Shown here: one piece after another, positions 41,501 to 54,577 of the stretch
Numbering within the stretch: position 1 is the first letter of the stretch
Layout: each line of letters starts with the position of its first letter
From: Corallium rubrum
Taxonomy: Eukaryota; Cnidaria; Anthozoa; Scleralcyonacea; Coralliidae
NCBI GenBank assembly: GCA_964035015.1
Contig: OZ035998.1
Span: forward strand, 32,778,628-32,842,627
DNA length: 64,000 bases
Direction: 5' to 3'
Position numbers and translations under genes: made by a program
The notes under the pieces: model-generated
Seen by the model: only the letters and a program-made list of their open reading frames with translations
What the model was told of the DNA's origin: nothing
Database searches by the model: none

Positions 41501-44500
41501 CTTTCTTATTAGGATTTTTTGTTTGTTTCCAATCGTAGGGCATTAACAATTTTCATAATGCCCGCGGGTATTACGGAGAAATCTCGCCACGTCAGCAACC
41601 AATCACAGTGCGTGATTTTACCGGAAGTAACCACTGACGTCTATATAACTGGACTGCGGGTCCACGATACTTTTGTATTACATGAAGTGTCCCCAATTGA
41701 ACGGCGCCATCTTTGATTTTCTGGTTTGCTGATTGGTTAATTTTAAACCTAACATTTCGAGGCTAAGACCTAACAAGATGGCGCCTGATGGCGTGTATTT
41801 GGGCCATTTTTTCTTGGGGCACCCGCAGTCCAGTTATATAGAGGTCAGTGGAAGTAACCCGTGCCATATAGTAAACATATGTAATTAATTTGTATTTGCA
41901 TCATAAATTTATCAAATATCTAGCTGTCATACCAACACTTTTTTGCTACCCGAAAATAACGGCTTCCCGAAAGTAACGGCTACCGGAAAGTAGCGGCGCT
42001 AATTCAGGAAGTAACGGGGGCCTCTACTTTGGGAACTTTACGGTATTTTCTTATAAAGCAGTACGCGGGCGTTTACTTAGGCCTGCGCTAAACGTCGCAC
42101 AATCGACGAATTAAGTTTATCTAATTTGAAAGATCTCGTCAAATGGTATAAGAAGACCTTTTACAATTTTTCCGTATCTGTTTTGGTTTTGGAAATATTT
42201 TGACTAAAGACAGCGTGTGTCCGCCATCTTGGAATTATTTTCAATATGCAAAATTATGCATGTGACGACATAACCAGGGTAAAGTGAAATTTTTATCTTG
42301 CCAACCTTATGACATGAGCTAGAAACTCGATTTTTTGTTGCGCAATTTCCATTTTAAATTGACCCACAACATTTAAAAAGCCTCAGTTCCGTGGAAATCT
42401 GGTCACCCACGGAGTAATTTCATCAGGTTTACCCTGGTTGGGACGTCACCAATTTCCTAGTTAATTAGACCCAATATTACAACAAGATGGTGGACAGCAC
42501 GCTGTCTTTGGTCGAAATATTTCTAAAACCAAAACAAATACGGAAAAATTGTATAAGGTCTTCTTAAGCCCCGGTCAAACGAGGATGAGAGTTGATGAGA
42601 GTCGATGAGAGTTGCAACTCTCGGTCGCGTTTGACCACCAAATCTCATCGACTCTCATGCACTCTTATCAACTGTCATCAACTTTGAGCTGGTTCAAATT
42701 TTAATGAGTTGATGAGAGTTTTTGCTCGTTTGACCGGTCATGAGAGTTGGCATATGAGAGTTGATGAGAGTTTAGCAGCTACTGGCTAGCGATTTAGAGT
42801 TTTGACTGTATTCGTGACTTTTCGTGACAAGAAAAGGCAAGAATGCAAAATATATCTGTCTATTTATTTGTCCAGTACGAGGTTGTAAAAATACGAACTT
42901 TGTTTACCTCGAAATTCGTTCCTAGTCTCCCTGCTACGCACGGTAAATCCTACAACTCTCGTCAACTCTCATGGTCAACTCTCATCCTCGTTTGACCGGG
43001 GCATGAGAATTGAGAAAACTCTCAGACAAACTCTCGCTTGCCAACTCTCATCAACTCTCATCCTCGTTTGACCGGGGCTTTATACCATTTGACGAGTTCT
43101 TTCAAATGAGACAAACTTATTTTTTTATTGCCAATATCCTTTAATTTTTGAATTTTATTCGACGAAACTGCGACGTATAACGTATATTAAATTTGACTCA
43201 CGACTTAAATCCGTCTGGGCAATTAAGTCAGACGGATATTAAATGCGACGATAATGCGTGTTCGAGTTACACGACGAAGTATCGTCGCGTCGAATTAAAT
43301 GTTTCTCTTCTATCTGTGACAATTCAAGAAATTGTTTTCAGGCTCCACGGGTCCAAGTAAAAACCATTAAATTCGACTGAAATTCAACGTTTAACTCGAC
43401 GTCGCATTTACGTCGCATTACCGACGAAGTTAATTCGAATTAAATTCGTCTGAATTAAATTCGTCTATTGTGCGACGTTTAGCGCAGGCCTTAGCCTTCA
43501 GAACATTAATTGTTCTTAATTTTCGTCACTTTCTGATTACGTCATAGATAATGGAAGGGGAACTGGATATTTCCTTACAAAACCGGAAACGATGTTTGCA
43601 CAACTTGCTATAGTAATTATATAGCATGTTCTAGGGATTTTAGGTGAAGGAAAATTCGAGTGTAGAATATATACATTTTAAGATCAAACCGGGACCAGTT
43701 GCGAAAAATGCAACTACACAGGCCTTCCGGCAGGAATTGAACCCACGACCTTGCGATTCTAGTGCAATGCTCTGACCACTGAGCAACGGCCTCCGGCATT
43801 ACCATTTCTCTCCTGGCATTACCACCTAATGTATACAGAACTCGCGATCAAGCTCTCGGCAACGGCCTCCGTGGCTCAGTGGTCAGAGCATTGCACTAGA
43901 ATCGCAAGGTCGTGGGTTCAATTCCTGCCGGAAGGCCTGTGTAGTTGCATTTTTCGCAACTGGTCCCGGTTTGGTCTTAAAATGTATATATTCTACACTC
44001 GAATTTTCCTTCATCTAAAATCCCTAGAACATGCTATGTAATCGAGTGAAATGCCCAATATTACTTATAGTAATTACACACTTATAAGCAGTTAGGATCA
44101 GCTATTGCTGAAATTAAGAATAGTGTAATATCACGTAAGTTCAACATTCAGTTTGATAATTGATATAATGGTTTTCACATAGGGACTCGATGCCATCATG
44201 CATTTGGAAAAAATTATGGACAAATCTCCTGATTCAATAGAAAAGGTAAAATTGTAAAAAGAAAGCTCCACTAACAGTACCTAAAATGACGGAAGGCTGA
44301 CTCCATTTAATCCCAGCATTCAGGACTAAAAAGTGAGGCAAAACATGGCGGCAATGGGGAATTTTTGGACGTCAGTTCTAGGCTCCTACGCGGTCATCTT
44401 GGATGTCAGTCTTGAACTTTTTTATCTTTGTCAAGAACTTGGCTTTCAGTTCATTGCTCTTTCGACCCAAACGTTCATCTTCGCAGCTCGAGAAACGTTC

Positions 44501-47500
44501 CTACAAACTGAGGTGACACCGGCCGTTCGTATAGCGCATACGGTGAGAGCTTTTGTGTAGCCAAAGCCGGTTTGTATACAAACGTTACGTTCCAGTCGAG
44601 TTGCATAGAAGATGAAAAAGCAATGAACTAAAAGCCGAGCTCTTCACGAATATACTACGTCTACAGCAATTTTTCGCGAGATCGAGCGGTTTTTGTGAGT
44701 TTTACGGAGCTTTAAATGAGGGTCGTCTATAAAAATATTCTTTACTGAAAGTTGTCAGCCTAAAGAGGTTATATTTAACCAGGAGTAAACATCTGGTCGA
44801 AATACAGTTGAAACTCGAGTCGGAAGTCAGAAAGACACAAGCATCAACAAATAGAAATTAAGCAGAAGCAAGTTAAGAACATTTACGTCGAAATTCTATG
44901 GGTCTTGGTATATATTTCATGCATTTTGTATAGGTTATTTTGAGGCCACGAGGGGATATGTGATTTATTCACCGAGGGCGAAAACGTGTATAGTTGATAG
45001 TGTGAAATTTACATCTTCGGATTGTTCTTTCAAATGTCTGTTTTTTTGGCTTCTTCCTACTTCAGCACCCGGGTTTTGCGCATCCTATTCCATCTGTTTC
45101 TTCCTTCTTTTATCCTTAAATTTCATTGGTTACGTGTTGTCCTATACAGGGTGTAACTTCGTGTTTACCACGGTATTATATTAACTACCAGTAAAATATT
45201 TCCAAAACAAAATATTTTAAACAACCAGAACCAACAATCCCCTACTCAGTTCAGCTTGTTACAAAAAAATTCCCCTTCCCCTCTCCTTTTATTTTATCAG
45301 AATACTAATCTTAACTAAACCCTTCCCCCCACCCCCCACTAAAACAATAACACAAGAACACACATTTTTTAAAAAAAAATCTTTATTTTGCCAAATCCAA
45401 AACACAGGGTCTCAACGCTGACCCATGTTTTTCTCTTCCAAAATAAACCCTACTCGCAGGATTGGACCAAAATCCAACCTGTTTTGATGGAAGTACATGG
45501 TACATCCAGGATCATATTAACTGTTTTATACATTATAATTATTTATGATTTCCCTTCTAAAACAAAAACAGAATCACTTTAATGAAGTTCAGTCATGTGC
45601 TTTACTAATGCACTAGCTAAGTCAAATGTGACATCACATTTCAAACATATGTACTGCATCCCATTTGGTTCTGTGGCTTCAAGTTCATGGGTCAACAAAT
45701 GTCGATCAAATGCTTTACAATCAAAATTCATGTTACAGTAATTACACTTGAAACTTTTTCCTGTGTTATGTGTCTTTTGATGATTTACAAAACTAGAATG
45801 ATGGGAGAATGCTTTGTCACAGATATCACAAGTGTAAGGTTTCTTTCTGGCAGTGTGTGTTCTTTTATGATATTGTAAGTTACCTGACTGGGAAAATGTC
45901 TTGTCACAGACATCACATTTGAAAGGTTTCTCTCCAGTATGTGTTCTTTTATGATATAGTAAGCCACTTGACTGGAAAAATGTCTTCTTACAGACATCAC
46001 ATTTGAAAGGTTTCTCTCCAGTATGTGTTCTTTTATGATTTATTAAAGTACTTGAACCGGAAAATGTCTTTTTACAGGCATCACATTTGAAAGGTTTCTC
46101 TCCAGTATGTGTTCTTTTATGATATAGTAAGCCACTTGACTGGAAAAATGTCTTCTTACAGACATCACATTTGAAAGGTTTCCCTCCAGTATGTGTTCTT
46201 TTATGACTTATTAAAGTACTTAAACAGGAAAATGTCTTTTTACAGACATCACATTTGAAAGGTTTCTCTCCAGTATGTGTTCTTTTATGATATAGTAAGC
46301 CACTTGAGTGGAAAAATGTCTTCTTACTGACATCACATTTGAAAGGTTTCTCTCCAGTGTGTGTTCTTTTATGATTTATTAAAGTACTTGAACAGGAAAA
46401 TGCCTTTTTACAGACATCACATTTGAAAGGTTTCTCTCCAGTATGTGTTCTTTTATGATATAGTAAGCCACTTGACTGGAAAAATGTCTTCTTACAGACA
46501 TCACATTTGAAAGGTTTCTCTCCAGTATGTGTTCTTTTATGATATAGTAGGCCACTTGACTGGGAAAATGTCTTGTTACAGACATCACATTTGAAAGGTT
46601 TCTCTCCAGTGTGTAACACCATATGACGTCTTAAAGTTGCTAAACTACCAAATGTCTTGGTGCAGGCTGGACACCTATGAGACGTTTTTCCATTCATGTC
46701 AGAACTCCTTTTTGTCAAGTCAGAATTATTACTCATTGTAGATCCTTCACGTTTCATACAGCTCCTCATCTTATCAATTCTCCACACGTGCACCACCTTT
46801 TGATTTCCAATGCGAAATTCACTGACAACACTTCATTGGCATAATATGCGTATAAACATGGAGCCTGCATGCCAAGTGACCTGCGTGGCAAAAAAGGAAA
46901 ATGTCAGACTACTTCATTTAAGGTCTGCATAATATGTACGCATAGCGTATAATGTTAATAGACACTTTCTGAATTTGCTTCAAATGAGACCATGGCATAA
47001 ACTTGAGGTTGGCAATGAAATCGTAATGCATTCACTATCATCCTTGATACTCGTCTATACGTCGTCTACAGCAATTTTTCGCGAGATCGAGCGGTTTTTG
47101 TGTGTTTTACGGCGCTTTAAATGAGAGTCGTCTATAAAAATATTCTTTACTGAAAGTTGCCAGCCTAAAGAGGTTATATTTAACCAGGAGTAAACACCTG
47201 GTCGAAATACAGTTGAAACTCGAGTCGGAAGTCAGAAAGACACGAGCATCAACAAATAGAAATTAAGCAGAAGCAAGTTAAGAACATTTATGTCGAAATT
47301 CTATGGGTCTTGGTATATATTTCATGAATTTTGTATAGGTTATTTTGAGGCCACAAGGGGATATGTGATTCAGAACCAACAACCCCCTACTCAGTTCAGC
47401 TTGTAACAAAAAAATTCCCCTTCCCCTCTCCTTTTATTTTATCAGAATACTAATCTTAACTAAACCTTTCCCCCCACGCCCCACTAAAACAAGAACACAT

Positions 47501-50500
47501 TTTTTAAAACAAAATCTTTATTTTACCAAATCCAAAACACAGGGTCTCAACGCTGACCCATGTTTTTCTCTTCCAAAATAAACCCTACTCGCAGGATTGG
47601 ACCTTTGGTCCATCCAACCTGTTTTGATGGAAGTACATGGTACATCCAGGATCAGATTAACTGTTTTATACATTATAATTATTTGTGATTTCCCTTTTAA
47701 AACAAAAACAGAATCACTTTAATGAAGTTCAGTCATGTGCTTTACTAATGCACTAGCTAAGTCAAATGTGACATCACATTTCAAACATATGTACTGCATC
47801 CCATTTGGTTCTGTGGCTTCAAGTTCATGGGTCAACAAATGTCGATCAAATGCTTTACAATCAAAATTCATGTCACAGTAATTACACTTGAAACTTTTTC
47901 CTGTGTTATGTGTCTTTTGATGATTTACAAAACTAGAATTATGGGAAAATGCTTTGTCACAGATATCACAAGTGTAAGGTTGCTTTCCAGTGTGTGTTCT
48001 TTTATGATATTGTAAGTTACCTGACTGGGAAAATGTCTTGTCACAGACATCACATTTGAATGGTTTCTCTCCAGTATGTGTTCTTTTATGATGTACTAAG
48101 TTACATGAATAAGAAAATGCCTTTTTACAGACATCACATTTGAAAGGTTTCTCTCCAGTATGTGTTCTTTTATGATATAGTAAGCCACTTGACTGGAAAA
48201 ATGTCTTCTTACAGACATCACATTTGAAAGGTTTCTCTCCAGTATGTGTTCTTTTATGATTTATTAAAGTACTTGAATAGGAAAATGTCTTCTTACAGAC
48301 ATCACATTTGAAAGGTTTCTCTGCAGTATGTGTTCTTTTATGATATAGTAAGCCACTTGACTGGGAAAATGTCTTCTTACAGACATCACATTTGAAAGGT
48401 TTCTCTCCAGTATGTGTTCTTTTATGATATAGTAAGCCACTTGACTGGAAAAATGTCTTCTTACAGACATCACATTTGAAAGGTTTCTCTCCAGTGTGTG
48501 TTCTTTTATGATTTATTAAAGTACTTGAACAGGAAAATGCCTTTTTACAGACATCACATTTGAAAGGTTTCTCTCCAGTATGTGTTCTTTTATGATATAG
48601 TAAGCCACTTGACTGGAAAAATGTCTTCTTACAGACATCACATTTGAAAGGTTTCTCTCCAGTGTGTGTTCTTTTATGATTTATTAAAGTACTTGAACAG
48701 GAAAATGCCTTTTTACAGACATCACATTTGAAAGGTTTCTCTCCAGTGTGTGTTCTTTTATGATTTATTAAAGTACTTGAACAGGAAAATGCCTTTTTAC
48801 AGACATCACATTTGAAAGGTTTCTCTCCAGTATGTGTTCTTTTATGACATAGTAGGCCACTTGACTGGGAAAATGTCTTGTTACAGACATCACATTTGAA
48901 AGGTTTCTCTCCAGTGTGTAACACCATATGACGTCTTAAAGTTGCTAAACTACCAAATGTCTTGGTGCAGGCTGGACACCTATGAGACGTTTTTCCATTC
49001 ATGTCAGAACTCCTTTTTGTCAAGTCAGAATTATTACTCATTGTAGATCCTTCACGTTTCATACAGCTCCTCATCTTATCAATTCTCCACACACCACCTT
49101 TTGATTTCCAATGCGAAATTCAAACACTTCATTCAGGCTCACTGCCAATCTCGTTCCCAGAGCCCACGTTCCCCTTACCCAGCGGGCGGGAAACGAGAGG
49201 CTCTGGGATAATCCGTTCACGCATCACAGGATTCTTGTTATCCGGAAGAAGAGTTATATAGAGTTCACTGTGTTCATCAGCCAATGAAATATCGATGTGA
49301 AACGGATTATCCCAGAGTCTCTCGTTTCCCGGGTGGGGAACGTGGGCTCTGGGAACGAGATTGGCTCACAGCATAATATGCGCATAAACACTAGCCTGCA
49401 TGCCAAGTGACCTGCGTGGCAAAAAAGAAAACGTAACTACTTCATTTAAGGTCTACATAATGTGTACGCATAGCGTATGCCGATTAGTTAGAGAATTTAT
49501 AGCCTAATAGACACTTTCTGAATTTGCTTCAATGACTATGAGACAATGGCATAAACTTGAGGTTGGCAATGAAATCGTAATGCATTCACTATCATCCTTG
49601 ATACTCAACCTCGATTTCAAGCCATTGTTCACACCCATTGAAGCAAATTTGGGAAGTGTCTATTACTATTAGTATTAGCACGCGGGTTACCCTAGCTATT
49701 GTACATTTCTTGTTTTGTTTTGTTTTGTTTTGTTTTGTTTTGTTTTGTTTTGTTTTGTTTTGTTTTGTTTTGTTTGTTGTGGTTACGTTTTGTCCTTGTA
49801 AACGCGTTTGGTAGGGATAACTCGTCTACCCGAGACAACCGGGCGACCCGAGGTTAAGCCGGCGTGAACTGAATCTCAGGCCGAACTCATTAAAACGATC
49901 GATCTATAGTAAAAACACTACAGCCGACCTGAAATCAGTCCGACCCGAATATGGCTTCAGATTGACAGATAAATTTCCTAGGGCTAGGTACAGAGTAGTA
50001 GTCCTTCAAAACACGCTTATAATTAAATTTTTTTAGAGAATGTAAAATGAAGATTGTCTTTGTCTTGTATTGTGATGATGCGTTTCACTGTGTCCAGTAA
50101 AAATGATCAGTATTTATACTGATATATTAATTCAAACGCAAATTCATGCGTTAATTTGTCAGTTGCCTTGTTTGTTACTTGTAAAATACACACAACCGAG
50201 AAAATAAAACCAAAACGAAACTCCTCTTCAGCATACAAATATTAACTCATTCCTGTCCGGGGGCTTCCCCAGAGGTGAATAAAATCGTCTGGCGTTAGCC
50301 AGAATAAAACACTAAAGACCAATTCGGACAAGAAAGAGTTAAAGAGATAGTTTATAACTCATTCCTGTCCGGGGGCTTCCCCAGAGGTGAATAAAATCGT
50401 CTGGCGTTAGCCAGAATAAAATACTGAAGATCAATTCGGACAAGAAAGAGTTAAAGGAGTGCGTATCTTTTAAAGCGGACAACCCTAATGTCCGTGACGC

Positions 50501-53500
50501 GTATCGCAAAAACTTGACGCTTGCTCGCTGGACAGCCTGAACTCTTGGTCAATTCATAATGCCTTTGTGAACATTGTATATTTGAAGTCTACAGTCTTGC
50601 AAGGTTGACTGCAAACAAGACTATAAAGCCAACTTAAAAATCTGCCCTATAGTAAGCATTATAAAGTTTCGTTGCCCTTTCTACTGGTTTAGATACGTCA
50701 TATGCTTTGCTTGGGAAGCATTTGCCGGAGACGTTGCCAAAAATGCAATCATCAATAAAGCAAAACAGTGAATAAACAAAGCCGTTCTCATAACTATATT
50801 TATTAAGTGTATAACAAAGCGAAAAGTTAGTGAACTTGCGAGATTTTTATAAGCAACAAAATATTAACGTTTCAAGCAGATACTTCATCGCGTGTTATTG
50901 TAATGAATAATGAAGAGCTCCGCTGTAAACGTCAGTATTTTGTTCAACAGCGGCAGTGAAAAGTTACTTCTCCTCCCTAACTGCGCACGATCGTCTAAGC
51001 ACCCCACTCTGCTGAACAAAATTGTCTGGCGTTAGCCAGAATAAAATCAGTCAAAGTGCGTACTTGCCCCCTTGGTAAAGCGCTCTCAATTCGTAAGAAA
51101 TCCTCCCAACCTTATATAAATATGTTACAAGTATTCCTACTGACAGTATATTTTCCACATGGCCTGCAATGTGATTCCACGTCTATTCTTTGATTCCATC
51201 GAGACCCGTGTGTGTGTGTGTCGCGAAGTTCGTTGGGAAGTTCATCCAGAACTTGGTAAATACGTTGTCCATGACAGAAGGTATCAATTATCCAATCAAA
51301 GTGAGCTTTAATTCAAAGCTCGCAATTTCATTGGGCATATAATTGACAAACTCAGGCTCGGATTCCAGCTGTCGAGTTCTCGGTGCGCCCGCGCTATTGA
51401 CAACCATTGCTACAACGTTACGTTCTTGCTAATATCCGTACCATTTTGCCCCTAATTCAACTAGATTTGCAGGCTAGGTAACCTCCCTCGCAGCCGTGTC
51501 CAGTGTTCGGTCCCCCCTCCACCTACGTCTGCTCAAACGAGCGCAACATTCCATTCCTAAAATTTAGCCTAGAACCTCACGAAATTTACGAAGAACATTC
51601 TTTTGGCTATGTTCTTGCTGCCTGTGCAAACAAATACATGTAAGCATGAAAGTCAGTGTAAAGCGTAGAAACGTAAGAGAATTTAAGATTGTAAAGTGTA
51701 AACAAAAGCTCAAAGGTGTTTAGTGTCTGAAGCGACTGTCCAAATTAGTTTACTTGAAAGCTAATATTTCGCTTACTATAGCTCAGAGCAAAATTTACAA
51801 AGAATGGTAATATGAATATGTTGTTGCTGGTCGTGTAAATAAATATGTGTGAAAAGTTTTAAAAAAAGTTTTAAAGAAGTGTCGGCGAAATGTATCTAGT
51901 GGATAATAAATTTTACGGGGATGTCTGGCTAGCAACCACAATGTTATTCAATGTTATTCAATGTAAACCTCTGTGGAGGTGAGAGGACATATCATACTGT
52001 TGTTGATAGTCAACGCCATCAGTGACTTTGTGTAGGTATATATTAGCTACGTTCAAGCTATAAACTTGCGATGACTTGCGTTCTCGTTTGATCAGGGCTG
52101 TAAACCACGTCTGATCCCTCACTTGACTGCGCCAGGAATTTACAATGGGTGCCAAAAGTATGAGTCCAGTCTCAATTTTTGCCAAAAATTCGAGAAAAGT
52201 GTATCTTCTGAAAAATAAACTTGCATTAGCTACTTGAACATGCGCATTGAGATCTGCAATTGTCTCCCACATTTTATCCTTGAAATATTTTGCCATATAT
52301 AATTTCAAAATAAGTTTATCTAATTCTCTACACGCATGTGCGTCAAGGATGGCTAAAGGTCTAAGTGAAGGAGTTAGAGGACAAATTATTGCTCTAAGTA
52401 ACGAAGGTTTTTCACAGCGACAAACTGCTGCAAAGATAGGAGTGTCGAAAGGTGCTGTGCAGCGAACCGTGGAAAGGTTCAGAAAAACTCAATCCTATTC
52501 CAACCTACTGAAGTCTGGGAGACCAAGGTGTACTACACCACAAGAGGATCAGTTCATAAAAGTAACTTCTTTGCGTAATTTCAGACCACTTGCAGCCAAT
52601 CTCCTTCTTACTGTTGTTTTGCTGTTTGTTTTCTCTCGGGTGGCGTTAATTGTCGATTGAATATTACCAGCAGTTGCTGTTCTATTACACAAAGAAGTCA
52701 CTTTTATGAACTGATCCTCTTGTGGTGTAGTACACCTTGGTCTCCCAGACTTCGGTAGGTTGGAGTAGGATTGATTTTTTCTGAACCTTTCCACGGTTCG
52801 CTGCACAGCACCTTTCGACACTCCGATCTTTGCAGCAATTTGTCGCTATGAGAAACCTTCGTTACTTAGGGCAATAATTTTTCCTCTAACTCCTTCACTT
52901 AGATCTTTAGCCATCCTTAACGCACATGCGTGTAGTGAATCAGATAAATTTATTTTGAAATTATATATGGCAAAATATTTCAAGGACAAAATGTCAAATG
53001 TGGGAGACATTGCAGATCTCAATGCGCATGTTCAAGTAGCTAATGCAAGTTTATTTTTCAGAAGATACACTTTTCTCGAATTTTTGGCAAAAATTGGGAC
53101 TGGACTCATACTTTTGGCACCCACTGTATATATTTGCTTTCTGTATGTTGATTGTTTAATTATAAATTTGGTGTTACATGTATTTCTTTTAAATAGCTTT
53201 GGAGAGAGTACCATAGGGACAAGGACTCTGTTTCTGCCGCTATTCCTGTAAGTTACTTTAGAAAAACTTTAATACTTTAGAATAGTTCGTTTTCATCTGA
53301 TGTCAAAGCGGCAATGTTGGTGTATCAAAACAATGATATGGCGGTCATATTGGCGTACTATCTTTGTCCTATATGAGAATTTAGCTCTATGGATATTTCT
53401 TACTCAAACATTTCGTGTGGTTTCACCACCCCACCCATACCCCAGCGACATGCATGTACTGTTTGCTATCACCCCCTCCCTTCCTAACAAAAATCCTTAA

Positions 53501-54535
53501 GTGGACTATTACAAATGCTGCATTCTGATTGGCTGAGCTGCTCACAGTCTAATGTCTGTTGGTGATAGACCAGTAGTAGCGAAAGAGTTTCTTTAAAATA
53601 GTTTGTCTCATTAGTTGGTTTATACTAAAACAATTAGACATCCCGTCCTCGTTGACTATACGAACGATTGCGTCTCGTTGACTATCAACTCACACACAAC
53701 TCGGGCTTGTTGTCGAATTGTTAATAATTCCCTTTTACATAGTCCTAATCAAAAGCAAGTCCATGAAGTCTGACCTTGTAAATTGGAAAGTGTCCTAGTC
53801 GTACAGACACAAGATTATTTTGTGTACTTCTGTGAACTTTGTAGAAATATGAATTCACGGAGGCTATACTTTTTCTATACCGCCTTCGCTCGAAACGTTA
53901 GACTCCTACGACGTTCTCTGTTTCGGCAGTATATCTAACCTTACTATATTTTCATTGTTGTTTCAACACTGCCTACACAGCACGTTACTTTTATTTCACT
54001 ATATACTGTTGCTTGTCTGCCTCCTTGACATGTTTGAGTTACCTTATATATTATATAGTATTAGGTAGGGATAAATGGATGATCTCTTTTTTCTATAGAG
54101 TTCAATGTACGATGTCATACAAGAAAGAGCGAGAGAATACCCTACCGTAAGTACATGCAGTATTCTTTCACAATGGTGAAATGGTAAATTCAATATTTGC
54201 AACTGAAAAATTGACAAGAAGCAGAGAAGCTGAGAGGCAACATTTTCGGGCTAACGCAGACGATGATATTAATTACACTATAATATTTATTAAGTATTTT
54301 AAACGAAAGGGTTTTTGTCAGTTTGTTTTGAAATCATTGATGATGCTTTTGCGTTTATTATTTATAGTTTATTTATCCAGTTCCTCGAAATAATGGTTAT
54401 GAGTTGATGGTTGGAGAATTTTCAGATCACCAGTGTTATTTGACGTCGGTGTTACATTATCAGGTATACTGTATATATTGGTTATCTCTGCGCAAGTAAG
54501 GTTCATGGATATATCTCTTAAAGTATATCTATAAT

Positions 54536-54577
<42 letters not shown>

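Larger units (their letters stand above)
42080..43490. mobile_element. Outer MITE of a triple nest (PIF/Harbinger-like, TTA duplication)
   Basis: Terminal inverted repeats GGCCTGCGCTAAACGTCGCA and its complement are flanked by TTA at 42077-42079 and 43491-43493. The same family occurs at 57898-58265, also with TTA. The interior is split by a second palindromic element. Confidence 0.85.
44656..49605. repeat. Tandem segmental duplication carrying the zinc-finger pair
   Basis: Unit 1 (about 44656-47055) and unit 2 (about 47070-49605) share the same flanks: cgtctacagcaatttttcgc on the left and a stretch ending aatgcattcactatcatcct on the right. The units differ by a segment of about 250 bp present only in unit 1 (about 44970-45222) and by a 218-bp MITE present only in unit 2 (49146-49363). 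Non-coding flanks differ at scattered single bases, so the duplication looks recent. Confidence 0.85.

Noticed and set aside
43864-43940. Functional tRNA-Ser(AGA)-like gene
   Set aside because: The arms show mismatches, there are two copies each with the same long tail, and no terminator follows the tRNA-like part; it is a SINE head.
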